Assembly (NCBI RefSeq): GCF_029227915.1
Contig: NC_079878.1
Coordinates: 1,054,001 to 1,118,000 of the forward strand
From: Hydractinia symbiolongicarpus
Taxonomy: Eukaryota > Cnidaria > Hydrozoa > Anthoathecata > Hydractiniidae
DNA length: 64,000 bases
Direction: 5' to 3'
Part shown: positions 49,850 through 61,759 of the stretch, piece by piece
Numbering within the stretch: position 1 is the stretch's first letter
Layout of the letters: each line of letters begins with the position of its first letter
Program-made: the position numbers and the translations under genes
The notes under the pieces: generated by a model
What the model was told of the DNA's origin: nothing
Database searches by the model: none
Seen by the model: the letters and a program-made list of their open reading frames with translations, nothing else

Positions 49850-51416
49850 TCAGAAAACACGATCATAGATGGCACTGTTAAAGCTCTGTGAATGCATATG
49901 TCTTGCGTTCACTCCTCCAACAACTGCATTTTTGCCTCTACGTACTGTTAACAATTCAAACATGGATGACGTCACTTTAGACAACGTCACACTCACATCA
50001 CACGGCATCGGTTCCGACCAGAAAAACGAATGATCTAAAGCGGTGTCGGCGTCGTACCGTTTTGCTGGATCCAAAAGAAGCAAGTTGTCAATCAAATCTA
50101 GAGCTATTGGATCGCGCACATAATTTCGTAACCTGTCTTTTACGCATCTTCTCATGCCCTGTGGAAGATCCATTTTGGAATAATATTCCATTTTATCAAC
50201 ATTCGGCCAAACTTCCGTATCAATGGAACCGCACAAACGACTTATTAGTTTAAGTTCCTCCTGTTCTGTGTTACCTTGCAGTATAGGACTGCGGGTCCAC
50301 ATTTCTGCCATGATACAACCTGCACCCCACATATCAATTGGTGGGCCGTAGTTGCGCTCTCCCAGTAATAGTTCGGGTGGGCGATACCATAGGGTAACCA
50401 CTCTGTTTGTGTACCTAGACAAAACAACTAGAGATAAGCAAAACAAATGAACCTTAAAATTTTTAACAAAACACAAATACACATCATCGCCGCCGTCAGG
50501 ATGGAAATTTCAACAATGCTATACTTTTCTTACTTATTTTTATGTACGTCAAGAAAAGGATGATGTTTTAATAATAAAAAGTTGAAATTTCTTGAACTCA
50601 AACCTCTTCCACAGGCTTTTTTATACATAAAATGTCAACATTAAGAGGGTTAGTTTTGCGGGACTTACTTTCGCGTATTCGACTTGTTTAAAAATCATTT
50701 CTTAGTTAGAATATATGAAAGTTTGTGGTTAGTCGAGCCCGCTTATGTTGAAGAGAAGAGAAACTTTAGAAGGATATGTTGATTGGATAATAATTTGTAG
50801 CAGCTAAACCTAATCCCCTCTAAAATTAACCCTCTTGTAGTAACTCTCAGATTACTTGCACAAAATTGTTAAACCTGGCTTTCTGTGAGTCTCTGGTTAA
50901 ATGAACAGCTCTCGCTAACCCAAAATCTGTTAACTTCAACACGCCATTTTTCGTCATCAGTATGTTGGCTGCTTTCATGTCTCGATGTAAAATTCGATTG
51001 AAATGAAGAAAATACAAAGCGTTCAGTAGCATTTGTATAATCTTCTTAATTTCACCAAGCGAAAATTTTATGTGCGTGTTACACAACAATCCAGCTAGAT
51101 CATGCTCACAGAACTCAAAAACTAAATAAAATATCGGTCGTTGCTGATTGTGATTCGTCTCTTTTGTTCGACATATTTCAATCAAGTTGACGATATTTTC
51201 ATGGTTGAGTAACTGTAAAATACGAATCTCTCGCAATGCTGTGATTGGAAAGCCTTCTTTTTCGTTTTCCATTAGAATCTTTTTCAACGCTACCATTTGC
51301 TTTGTTTTTCTGTGTCTCGCTTTAAATACTTCGCCAAATGTTCCCTGACCAACCTTCATCAATTTTTCATACTTGGATACATCTTCACAGTATGGGAAAT
51401 CCAATCTATCCGACAT
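49850..51416 (-). CDS. CDK9: cyclin-dependent kinase 9, paralogue A (P-TEFb kinase)
   Basis: Two exons, 50875-51416 and 49850-50414, joined in phase 2 (donor GTTTAAC, acceptor GTCTAG), give 368 residues; human CDK9 has 372. Glycine loop GQGTFGEV (23-30), lysine K45 in VALKK, the name-giving PITALRE helix motif (57-63), HRD (D146), DFG (164-166), T-loop threonine in RYTNRVVTLW (T183) and the CDK9-specific C-terminal end DRVF. Family role: with cyclin T phosphorylates the polymerase II tail and releases paused polymerase. All catalytic residues are intact. A 3' splice acceptor lies 13 bases before the ATG. Its 3' half has been duplicated downstream, and the start of exon 2 is nearly identical to that of paralogue B. 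Confidence 0.96.
50272..50411 (-). other. putative gene-conversion tract in CDK9 paralogue A exon 2
   Basis: Nearly identical to 54526-54666 in paralogue B (about 4 differences in 140 bases, even at synonymous sites), whereas the rest of the two exons differ at many positions. It covers WYRPPELLLGERNYGPPID and onward to TRSPI. Confidence 0.8.
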
Positions 51417-51569
51417 TTTTTTTTCTTACCTGAAACAAAAAAATTTTTCTCTTTTGCTTAATGTTCGAAAAAAGTTCTTAACTTCTTCAACCTCATTCTC
51501 TGGCCTTTTGTGTTTACTTGCATCAACATAAATGTTGCATATTTGACATCAAACAAAATATCGCATATA

Positions 51570-51740
51570 TCACATAGCTTATTTCGGGAAGAAATTTTTG
51601 CGAAACTTTTATGATTTTGAATCCTTATCGCAAAATCGTGTTCCGCAAAATAACACTTTAAATAAATTCCACAAATAGGTAAAAGTTAATCAAGCGCAAA
51701 AATAAGTTCCACAAAATTTTAAAAAACTATTGAATCACAA
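51570..51740. repeat. degenerate GCGAAA/CGCAAAA-rich repeat
   Basis: Recurrent TTTTGCGAAAC, TCGCAAAATCG, CCGCAAAATAAC and GCGCAAAAATAAG words, like those near 53400 and 61800. Confidence 0.4.
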
Positions 51741-51824
51741 AAATATTTGAAATTTATAAAAGACGTTTGACCCGATATTTCATTTTCACACTATGTTGTA
51801 ACATGCCTTAAAGTAGGTCCATTC

Positions 51825-51914
51825 AACCTCCCCAGGACACATTTTCTCTTTCTGACAATCTCGCAGTCCGAGATTGTTAGAAAGAGAAAAGGAGCTCTGG
51901 GGGTAAGGTTGGGT
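51825..51914. mobile_element. small fold-back element (about 90 bp)
   Basis: Arms TTTTCTCTTTCTGACAATCTCG and their inverted copy enclose a 5-base loop; outer ends CAACCTCCCCAGGAC pair imperfectly with CTCTGGGGGTAAGGTTG. It belongs to a group of CAACCTCGTCCCCAGG-ended short repeats scattered in the window. Confidence 0.65.
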
Positions 51915-51929
51915 TTCCATTAATATAGA

Positions 51930-54096
51930 AAGTTTGGCAACAGTTGAACAACAATCGCCGTTACCACTTTGATAGAAACACGTGTCGTGTATCAAAGCAA
52001 CGATTTCGCACAACAAATGTTGTAGAGATTTTTTTTTTATATCTTGCCACAGTCGCACAACAACTGTTGCACGACCATTGCAAATTTTAATGAAAAACAA
52101 GCTTTTTTCATATTTCAAGGTTCATAAGGAGACACAAAAAAAATCTAGGTACGGTTACGCCAAATGCAAAAGTTTCTCTAAAAAATAACTTGCTGCTTCA
52201 TTGAAATTTTACTATAATCTTTATTCTGTTTTATTTTTCTGTTTCATTTATCTGTTTTATTTTGTTCCCGATCAAATTTTGCATCTTCGCGTTGAGAATT
52301 GTGCTAACTAGAACTGGATTTCTAAATCCCCGAAACTCCCTTATTAAATTAAACCAGAAATAAATCGCCTAATTGGGACCTTGCATAAGTGGGACGACTA
52401 TTGCGACAAATTGTTTGTGTTATCAACCAAAATACTTTGCAAAAATGGAATTTAAATGCAATGACTTCTTGAGAGATAAAAGTTAAATGACCCTCTCAAC
52501 GCAGATTAACTTCAAAAACGACAAGTGAGAGATCCTTTGACATCATTTTCTTAAAATACTACTTACCATAAGATGCGGTTAATTGGGACATTGCCATATG
52601 GGACTGATTTTGTCAGTCCCATGAGAAACCCACTTACTGCGAGTATATTCTAATGGTGATAAAAAAATCATCAATCTGGGGACCATACTTTTTAATTCAC
52701 CTTAAAAAAACAAAACTTCTAATTCACTTTAATTCTTTTCTAAAGAATGGAAACTGTGTGCGGAGCATGTGCAAAAGGTAAAACAAAAAAAACTATTTAT
52801 CTTAAAATGGCAGGTAACCGTCAATTGTCATGGTCCCCAGATATATATATATATATATATGGAGAGAAGAAGGGAGATACTGAAGAAATCTGTTTTCGTA
52901 AAAAATTTATACTGGTGGCCAGTATTCTGCGAATTTTATTCCTCGCAGAAGGTTCCACCATTGAAGTAAAGTTACAATAAAAAATAATCTAACAACATTG
53001 AAATCAATATTATATCTGCTTGTGATGAAGACGAGTTGTTACAACAACAAAAAATCTGTACAAGTCTACGCAAACACTAGATATATATTTAAAAATCATA
53101 TCCACGCGTTATCAATTTGTTAACTTCCTTAATTGCCATTTTGAAACCTACAATGTGCTAACGATGTTAGCAAGGATATCACGTGGTCGTGTATTTGAAA
53201 TTATGGCTTGCAGAACACCGTGATTCATTTACTTTTCCTGATGATAAAATCAAAAAATGAACTATTCGCACAAAGATTTTAGAGAATATCTCAATGGTAC
53301 TAATTTTTGCAGTTATTACTTTTCGGGAGTTCTGACTAAATTCACGAAATTTAATTTCCGCGAATTCTTATGTAACCGCGTAAATAAGTACTCACAAAAA
53401 TTAGGACCCGCGTAAATAAGTAATCGTAAAAACTAGTACTCTCGAAAATAAGTACTCGCAAAAATTAGCACCCGTGAAAAAAAGCACTCGCAAAAATTAG
53501 TACCCGCAAAAATCAGTACCATTAGTTCACTGCTATGTCGTTGTGAGTTAAAAAATGTTTCGCGATATAACGGAGCAAAAATTAAGCCTATTAAATTTCA
53601 GGAAGTAACAATTTGGGCGTGGGGCGTGTAAATTAAAAGAATTAAGAAATATGAAGTAAGTTTAAAATGAATTTACAAGGTAAAATTACATAGTAAAACC
53701 TCATAATATATAAATATAAAACTTCATCAGCTTCACTAGCAGCCGGTTTAAGTAGGTGTATGTCTCTTGTATTGTTTATATTATAAACAGACATAAACAA
53801 GAAAAATACCAGCAAGAAAGTCATTGCTTGATATATAAACAACAAGAAAAATTACAAACAATTTCGGCGTGACCGCTTTTCTGATTTTTCTGGATTTTTT
53901 CTATACCAAGACACAAAATATTTCTTGGCAAACTTTTTCAAGGTAGAAATAACAAATGAAATTGACAGATCCATCAAATTGCTTTAATATTCCTCATTCA
54001 ATATTCCTCATTTTTTTCTTTTTTTTGACAACAGTGGAAAATAGTAAGAGAACGTGCTGTTGCTACAATGTAGTGGCGCGAGCATAGATTCGTTAC
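51930..54096. other. intergenic between the two CDK9 genes; repeats only
   Basis: Contains CACAACAAATGTTGT-type inverted words (52003-52075; a related word at 40791), a (TA)n run at about 52840-52860, and the tandem array at 53380-53525. No exon-like sequence is seen. Confidence 0.55.
53380..53525 (+). repeat. tandem array of about 30-bp degenerate units
   Basis: Units of the type CGCGTAAATAAGTACTC plus GCAAAAATTAGTACC are repeated four to five times with changes. It is the most regular part of the GCGAAA-type repeat family. Confidence 0.75.
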
Positions 54097-56501
54097 TTAG
54101 AACACTCTATCAAATATACTACCATTCATGTTTTGAGATGGTGCTTGTGGTCTTGATGGTCCTGCTTGTCCCAGGCGCGCTCCACCTGCTCGCCGTGGTG
54201 TTGTCAACAACTCAAAATTGGATGTGTTCAATTTCGATAAAGTTTTAGTGAGATCGCACGGCATTGGGTCGCTCCAAAAAAAATCATGATTGAGAGCTGT
54301 GTCAGCATCATACCGCTTTGATGGATCCAATGCTAGTAGTTTATCGATCAAATCTAAAGCTTGTGGATCCTTTACATAGGACTTTAGTCTGTCTTTTACT
54401 CTTCTTCTTGCATTTTGTGTTAACTCCATTTTTGAGAATAATTCTAACTTTTCAATTCCCGGCCATACATCAGGACTTAGCGTACCACACAAACTTGAGA
54501 TTAAATTTAACTGATGCTGTTCAGTGCTACCTTGCATAATAGGACTGCGGGTCCACATTTCTGCCATGATACAACCTGCACCCCACATATCAATTGGTGG
54601 GCCGTAGTTGCGTTCTCCCAGTAATAGTTCGGGTGGGCGATACCATAGGGTAACCACTCTATTTGTGTAACTAAATTAAAAAGTTAGTGTAGTTGGAAAA
54701 CATTTGAAACTTGTTGATTGGTCACAAAAGGTCTACAAATTAAACCTGACTGAGAATAATCTCTGACCATTATTTTAACATAGACAAAGTGTTAGTGGTT
54801 ACTCTGCCCTACCTAATTGTAAAGAATGGTCAATGGTTAGAGGTAGATATTCAATGGGTGTCAAATATCGTTAGGAAATACATATTCAACTCGCATTTAG
54901 TAACCTAAAAATACTTGGGAGTGTGGAAGAATTATGATTTGATATAGATTAAGGGGTCTTCAATAGATTAAGGGATCGCCAATAGATTAAGGGGTCGCCA
55001 ATAAATTATGGTCTGCTTATTCTGATGTAAAAGGAAAAAGATCTTTTGTACATTTTTTTCTTCCTCACACCACTGTCAGTCTGTGCTATACTGAAGAACT
55101 TTGCACTTGAGAGAGTGACGTTAGATAGATATGCTTTTCTTTTTGATTGTTCCAAAACTTTCTTGTTTAATAATGGTTTTCCTGACAACAGTCGATTTAA
55201 ACCTGTGTTCGATTGCGACCTGAAAGTTACAGTCAAACCCTTCATACAGCCGACCTTTCTAAGAATAGCCTCATTTTTAAAATAATTATTTTTTTCAAAT
55301 TAAAATGAAATCCAACCAGAATATTCTATTGCTCTAAAAACTTCAGTTTTTCTTGATAATTTGATATTCCATCTGAATATCCTTATTTAAAGAACATAGA
55401 ACCATTATGAAATGTGGGATGACGTCATAATTATTATAATTTAGGAAAAGTGTATTGGGCCTATTCTTGATCATAATTAGTTTTTTTCTTTTACCAAATG
55501 CATACATCCTCAGCCATAATAGAATAACCAGGAGAGGAAGGAGATTTCATTCCATGTGTCTGGTCATGTTTTTCACAAGAATAATATTAAAAACATAAGG
55601 CTGGGGCAACATAAAAGCAAAACATACTGAATTTTGATTATTTTTCTAAAAACAGGGTCGCCACTCTTTTTTTATATTTTTTAAAAAGAATTTCAGAATA
55701 TTTGAGGAGATTTTAAAGGTCATCACCTTTAACATCTTCTTTAATACCAATAAGTTAGGACAAATTATTGCCATACAAATTTTTATGCATTTTTAAAATA
55801 AAAACATGTTTGAGAAGACTTTTCAAAATTGAGGAGATTTGAGGAGTTAAGTGGTGGCACGGCAGCCCTGAAAAATTAATTTAAAAAGATTCGACTCTGA
55901 TTCAGAACTTGTATAAAAAAGCAACTTAAAACATAATCAGAATTAAATCTTATTACCGGTTTTTAACAGGATCTCTGTTCAAGTATATTCCTCGTGCCAA
56001 ACCAAAATCAGCAAGTTTTAGCACACCAGCTTTCGTGATCAAAACATTAGCAGCCTTCATATCACGATGGAGAATTTTGTTGAAATGAATAAAATACAAA
56101 GCATTGCATAACATTTGCATAGTCTTTTTAATCTCTCCCAGAGAGAATCTAACCTGTTGGTTACACAACAGTCCAGCTAAGTCGTGCTCACAAAATTCGA
56201 ACACTAAATAAATGCTTGCTCTTTGTCGGTTATAATCAGAGGCTTTCGTTCGACATATTTCCAGCAAGCAAACAATATTCTCGTGCTGCAGCAGTTTTAG
56301 TATTTTTATTTCTCTTAGTGCTGTGATAGGAAAGCCTTCCTTTTCGTTCTCCATAAGGATTTTTTTTAATGCAACTATCTGTCTTGTTTTTCTATTTCTT
56401 GCTTTGAATACTTCTCCAAAGGTTCCTTGTCCAACTTTTGTAAGCTTTTCATATTTTCCAACTTCATCACAAAAAGGGAATTCCATTTTCGCTGCACACA
56501 T
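54097..56501 (-). CDS. CDK9: cyclin-dependent kinase 9, paralogue B
   Basis: Two exons, 55957-56501 and 54097-54670, phase 2 junction at exactly the same codon (the Arg before YTNRV) as paralogue A, giving 372 residues, the length of human CDK9. Motifs: GQGTFGEV, K46, PITALRE (58-64), HRD (D147), DFG (165-167), T-loop YTNRVVTLW, C-terminal DRVF. It differs from A along most of its length (for example LCGTLSPDVWPGIEKLEL against LCGSIDTEVWPNVDKMEY), so the duplication is old, except for the shared tract at the start of exon 2. ATG 56501 is used; M6 (56486) is possible. A splice acceptor lies 16 bases upstream of the ATG. The intron is 1286 bases, against 460 in A. Confidence 0.96.
54526..54666 (-). 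other. putative gene-conversion tract in CDK9 paralogue B exon 2
   Basis: Partner of 50272-50411. The similarity ends abruptly at the intron side after TTTGTGTA and on the other side near TACCTTGCA. Confidence 0.8.
54671..55956. other. intron of CDK9 paralogue B
   Basis: AT-rich with a short imperfect tandem repeat around 54950-55010 (AATAGATTAAGGGGTCGCC type). No other feature. Confidence 0.6.
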
Positions 56502-56855
56502 TTTCTTATCTACCTACCTAATACAAAAACACATACACAAAATGTGAAAATATACTATTATCAGTAATTCGGAGTGAAGAATACTAAGTTTCAAAAAATC
56601 TTACCACCCATTTCAATTTATTTATTTATCTACAATTATGTTGCTAAGATTAAAAATTATGATTCTTTGAACAAAAATACATACAAGATGAAGTGTTTTG
56701 TTATTTTGTTGAAACATACGCAGTAAATTATATATATAAACAAAAACAAATCTTGGTCACTGGTTTGAAATACAATCTTACCATAGAAATAAAACTGAAT
56801 TCACACATAAGATAAGATAATTTTATTTAGAGTCGATAAAATATACAATGTTGTA

Positions 56856-57506
56856 CAGTCTTTGAATTTCAGATATATTTGCTTTGGCAAATAATTGCCG
56901 AAGTAACTTCGCAATTTTTCAAAATCACTTCACAAGACAATGGTCAAAAGCACTAAAAACCTTCGGCAATTGCCTCGGCAGACTTCGGCACTTTTTAAAA
57001 TAAAAAAATATATAAATATGATGCCAAGCCTTGACAATATTTTTGTTTTTCTTGGGAACAATAATACAACCTCACTTGGTCACTCCACCATTTTGAACTG
57101 CAGGCCGAATTGAATAAAACTACGGGGCCGATATTAAGTTTGTCAACACAGTGCAGTGCATTGGTTGAAGGGATCGTGTTGTCTACCTCTACGTCGCTTA
57201 AGGGTTTTACAACATTCTCCCTTAACAGAGAATTCGATAGCTGGGGGCATCGAGACTATATGTTTTTTATTTTTCGTCGTTTTTGAAGTGGGCAGTGGAA
57301 AGTTATTTGTGTCATTGTGGCAATATCTGTTTGATGAAATCTAGGAGTATGGATAACATGAATATTCATAAAAAAGGGAAACTACAACAGTTGATGATCG
57401 AGTTTTTCATTGGCAATATTATTGCCTGAGAGAAAGCCTTATAACTGATAATACTTTGGCAATTACTTCGGCAATTGCCGAGTGCCGAAGCGAAATTTGA
57501 AGGCTG
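56856..57506. mobile_element. hAT-like MITE with CAG ends and TTCGGCAA subterminal repeats
   Basis: Left end CAGTCTTTGAATTTC (56856) and right end GAAATTTGAAGGCTG (to 57506) are inverted repeats. Words such as TTCGGCAATTGCC and GCCGAAG recur near both ends (56900-57000 and 57460-57490). TTGTA flanks both sides, a possible 5-bp target duplication. No transposase frame; 651 bases. Confidence 0.75.
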
Positions 57507-57683
57507 TTGTATAAGTTACTTTATTAAAAGAAAATGAAATAAAATTTAAACTGTACCATTTCCCTGCCAGATATGATTCGTCAATTTATGAGATAATAAT
57601 TTCTGGGAGGGAAGGCGGTTAGCCTACTAAGGCTAATTAAAATCGACTATAATTAAAATATTAAGGAAAAAAATAAATCTAGT

Positions 57684-58941
57684 TTATATAACCTTAACAT
57701 GGTATATAGGTACAGCACATGGACGGCATTTGCAGTGTAGACTATCCAACTGCTGAATCTCTTTGCAGAAAACGCTAAAACTTTTCACTGCCTCTGGAAG
57801 ACTGTCCCATAACTGAGATCCAATATGAGAAGCAGACACTAGCAGACAGACAATTCTGTTTCTCATAATAGAGCACCCCCTTCGCAAATTGTATAGTGGA
57901 GTTTCTTTAAAAGAAAAAACACTTTGCATATAGGATGGGCTTAAACCATTTCTAGTCTTAAATACCTCTCTAAGTAATAAATCACAATAATGACGGTGCA
58001 TAGTTTTGCAGACCGATCTCTCTTGTGTAGGATCATAACACAACTCAAGGGTTCTGGTATGCACTCGTTCTATTTTTGCTAGAGATGACCTAGTTGTGAA
58101 AGACCAAATAAGAGGACAATATCTCGTTTCTGACGCTACAAACAAATTCGCTATAATACTTCGTTCATCAAATGACATAAATATAGATATTCGTCTTAAA
58201 GCAGATAACTTGGCACTAGCACTCTTGCACAATGCATTTATATGCTTTGTGAAGGAAAGGGCATTGTCAAAGTTAACTCCAAACAATTTTACATTGTTAC
58301 ATTCCTTTAAAATGTTTCCATTAAAACTTATTAAAACGAGAGAAAACCTTGCTTTCCCAAACACAATTAGTTGACACTTATCAGCATTAAGTTGAAGACC
58401 ATTTTTAGAGAACCATTCCGATACAAAAACTAAAGCTTTTCTAACTTCTGCTTCACTTTAGTGATATCAGTAGACGATGCATAAAGTGTATTGTCATCAG
58501 CATAGTTGCATATGCTCACCTGATTATCACTAAAATCTAGCATGAGATCGTTCTAAACATTAAAAAGCAAAGGTCCAATAATTGAGCCCTAAGGCACACC
58601 AATGAACAGATCAAGCCATGAGCTATATTTGCCACCTAATCCTACCCTTTGCTTAAGACTAGTGAGGTAACTACGAATGACATGTAGAGCTTGATTTGAG
58701 AAACCATATGCATCTTTGCAAGAAGTAATTCATGGTCAATGCAGTCAAATGCTTTACCCAAATCATTTAAAACGGCTGCCACATATCTTCCCTGATCTAA
58801 TCCCCTATGCCAATCATGCATCATGTGTAATAACACATGCTGTGAACTATAGCCTTTCCTAAAACAACTCAATAACGGTAGCATCTTACCCAACATGAAA
58901 AAAGATATCTGGAAAATCCAGAAAACTTTTTTCGTAAACAC
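57684..58941 (-). pseudogene. non-LTR retrotransposon reverse transcriptase remnant
   Basis: In translation order the - strand shows FRKGYSSQHVLL, LDLGKAFD-like LNDLGKAFDCIDHELLL, then GVP(stop)GSIIGPLLFNV and the catalytic CNYADDNTLYA, and a C-terminal region (KLFGVNFDNALSFTKHI, LEPVASETRYCPLIWS-like) as in CR1/Jockey-type elements. Two in-frame TAG codons (CAG to TAG in GVPQG is likely) and frameshifts make it dead. The 5' part is missing; an inverted piece of it lies just beyond. Confidence 0.88.
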
Positions 58942-58997
58942 ATTTATTGTTGAAAATAAAAGTAAGGTCTTTTATTTTCAACAATGAATGTGTTTAC
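58934..58997. repeat. palindrome at the junction of two inverted LINE pieces
   Basis: 29-base arms, 58934-58962 and 58969-58997, are inverted copies with one mismatch (core TATTGTTGAAAATAAAAG) around a 6-base spacer. Weaker inverted similarity continues outward for 15-20 bases. Confidence 0.85.
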
Positions 58998-59004
58998 AAA
59001 AAAA

Positions 59005-59220
59005 ATTTTGGGATTTATTAAAACGTGCCGACGTTATTCCTTTTCACAAAAAGGGTCCCAAGACAAAAAAAGATAACTTCTGGCAGATGGCTTCCATCTG
59101 TCTCTAAAGTATTGAACGTGCATACTTTGCCGGGCGTTTTCGTTAGCAGTTTGAAACATTTATCAAATTACTTTACAACCATGGAATATAAATATATAGA
59201 AGTAGGAGATAAGCTTTAAC
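59005..59220 (+). pseudogene. inverted 5' piece of the non-LTR reverse transcriptase
   Basis: On + the sequence reads ADVIPFHKKGSKTKKDNFWQM, a decayed version of the conserved PVFKKG...NYRPIS region that should precede the FRKGYSSQ motif of the - strand piece. So the upstream part of the same element type lies in opposite orientation. Confidence 0.6.
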
Positions 59221-61759
59221 ATCATACAACTTCAAACATATATTTGAATAAAATCCTTAATACTTAACCACTTTCAAAAGGAGCATAACAGATGTAACAA
59301 AATTTTGGTTATTTTTTTTAGTCAAATTTGGTACTGTTAACAAAGTTCTATAAATTACACCCATTCGACAGTTTACAAAAACAAATAACACAAATTATTT
59401 TTGTTAAAACTGTCTAATCTTTCATCAGATTTATTTCTACGGAATAATTTTTAAAATGATTAACCATTATTGGGAAATTGGTTTGTATAAACAAGTAGAA
59501 TAAACTTGCTACGAATGCCCTTTCCAATTGATTTCTTCAAACAGAAGTGAATGAGGGTTTAAACTATTATCAAGACTGCAGATTGATATTACCAAGACTG
59601 CAGATGATAACGAAGGTGCTGACTTACTGAGCTTAGGCACTGTTTCAAATAAAATTCACAATTTTTGTCCAAAAACTCTTGACGCACCCATTATATCCAA
59701 AATGCAAAACAGCACTTTCTCAATTCCATTGGTTTTTGATTTGTCACAAATAAGAAAGCCCTTGAAGTAAAAACTTGTAGGACTTTTTTTAATGGTACAG
59801 TCACATCTGTGTTAACAGTGACCACTTTAAGGAACATTTTAGCAGCAGTTATACCTGCTTATAGCAACCACGTTCCTAACGCGATCAACAACCACAAAAT
59901 TTGCCTTCCTAATTGCATCACAACTTGTATATAACAGCCACTAAAATAAGATCGCTCACTGTTAAACTATATTGTTTTTGTTTTTGTAGTATTACCTTGG
60001 ACTACCTTTTGTATATGTATGTCGTATGACATATTTGTTGACATCTGTTGACATAAGTCCAAGGTAACTGAGGTGTCTGAGGGGTAGATAGATTGGTTCT
60101 TCAGTTCTAAATTTTTCAAAAAATATTTTAATTTGTATTTCTAACTTTTTGCAAAGAATTATAATGGAACACCTGGCTTCAAAAGGATTTCTGGAAAACA
60201 ATAGAAACACACAAGACGTGATTTTTTATCATTATGGTCAAGGAAAAAACAGTATTGAAATGAAACTATTCCTGTTTTGGATATGGGATTAACGAAATAC
60301 CAACGTAACAAAAATAGATTCCCATGGCTGGTGACTAGAGGTCAATTTGGCTTAGCAAAAAAGGTCATCCCACAGTGACTACAGAGTGTTCTTTCAGCTT
60401 TGGTTGGAGAGCATTTTGAGGTTGCCTTTTTATCCTACTTTGTATTGGCTCTGAAAAAAAATATCATTTTGTTCACTTTGTCAATACGGTCCAACTCCTG
60501 TCAAAGCAGTTTTGGTCCAAAATTCAATTTAAACTATATTTCAACTGCAGGAGAGCAAAAGATGCCTCCACTCAGAATTAAAGTTTAAAATGGACTGGTC
60601 TACAACTTAATTTGTGCATTTGTTTGGCTGTCGATTTGTGTGGGGTCTGCCGATTGATGAATAATGAGTGAAGTTGTCATATCAGCACCAAAGCTGTTTG
60701 TTTAGCTAAATAATCAGGTACATGAATAGCTGTTTTATTCTCCTGCTACATCTGTATTATGATTTGATTTTTTCCTAACTTCTTACTTTAAATCTTCACA
60801 TATTGTGTGACATGTAGTATAGATGGATTTCAGCGTGACGTTATTTGTTTACTTTTCAGCGGTAAGCTCCTTGGCTCTGGCATTTGTGTGGCAGGAAAAC
60901 AGATGCTAGGATTTGGTGAAGAGTGGTACTGTGGATTTATTCTAACGGAAACATCGTTGAGGTTATAAACTATTATCAAGTGTAGTAGTTTGATGCCTTC
61001 TGTTTTATTTGAATTCATTTGAAGTTCTAAGAATGCCTTTGTGTAAAGAAATGGACTGATAATTACTTTGCTTCACCTAGCGCCCCCATCTTTTTTCTTG
61101 CCACAGAAATGCCACCATTAAGAATGTAAACAACGGAATTCATCTATAGGTGAGTTTTTCCTAATTTAGCTTCACTTTAATTCAGACACTTGTTAACATT
61201 CTGCTTTGTTAGCTATGCTACTGTTGTGGTGGCCAGCAAGTGTAAAGCAAAACAAAGAAGGACATTTTGCTGTTGCACTTAATAAGCTGCCAGTTTTCTA
61301 CCTAAAATTCTAAAAACCTAAAAAATATATTATCAGCTTAGCTAGTAAGGTAACCTACAGTCAGGTACTGATCAGGGGATGATCAGGTAGTTAAGAAAAG
61401 GAAACTTCTTCTCTCACAAGTCAAAAGTTTTTGCCACAAAAAACTTTTTTCATCATTTCGTTCTGGCGTTCGTCTCAATTAAAATTGCTGTGTCAGCGAT
61501 TTCAATATTGACTTATCCCGAAATGTGTGTAAAATCGGGGAATAGGGGGGTGGTGGGGGGAGCAAATGTTGTTTCCAAGCAAATTTTGGACTGCTCGAGG
61601 ACTTTGTTAAGTCAAAATGCTGAGAATTTGTCGTTCTGTAAAGAACACGCCACCCTGATTTAAACTGTCAGATCAATTACCCCCTTTCAACTTCACTTAT
61701 TAGATAAGAGAGAAAGAAGAATCTGGGACGGCGGGGAAGGTTAAGAATATTCACCTTTA

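Larger units (their letters stand above)
46676..50253. repeat. tandem duplication, copy 2 (about 3.6 kb)
   Basis: The half that joins the complete CDK9 gene. Contains a second hAT BED fragment, a second SINE, and the real 3' part of CDK9 exon 2. See copy 1 for the differences. Confidence 0.95.

Noticed and set aside
58096-58374. 92-codon + strand frame
   Set aside because: Opposite-strand shadow of the reverse transcriptase remnant.
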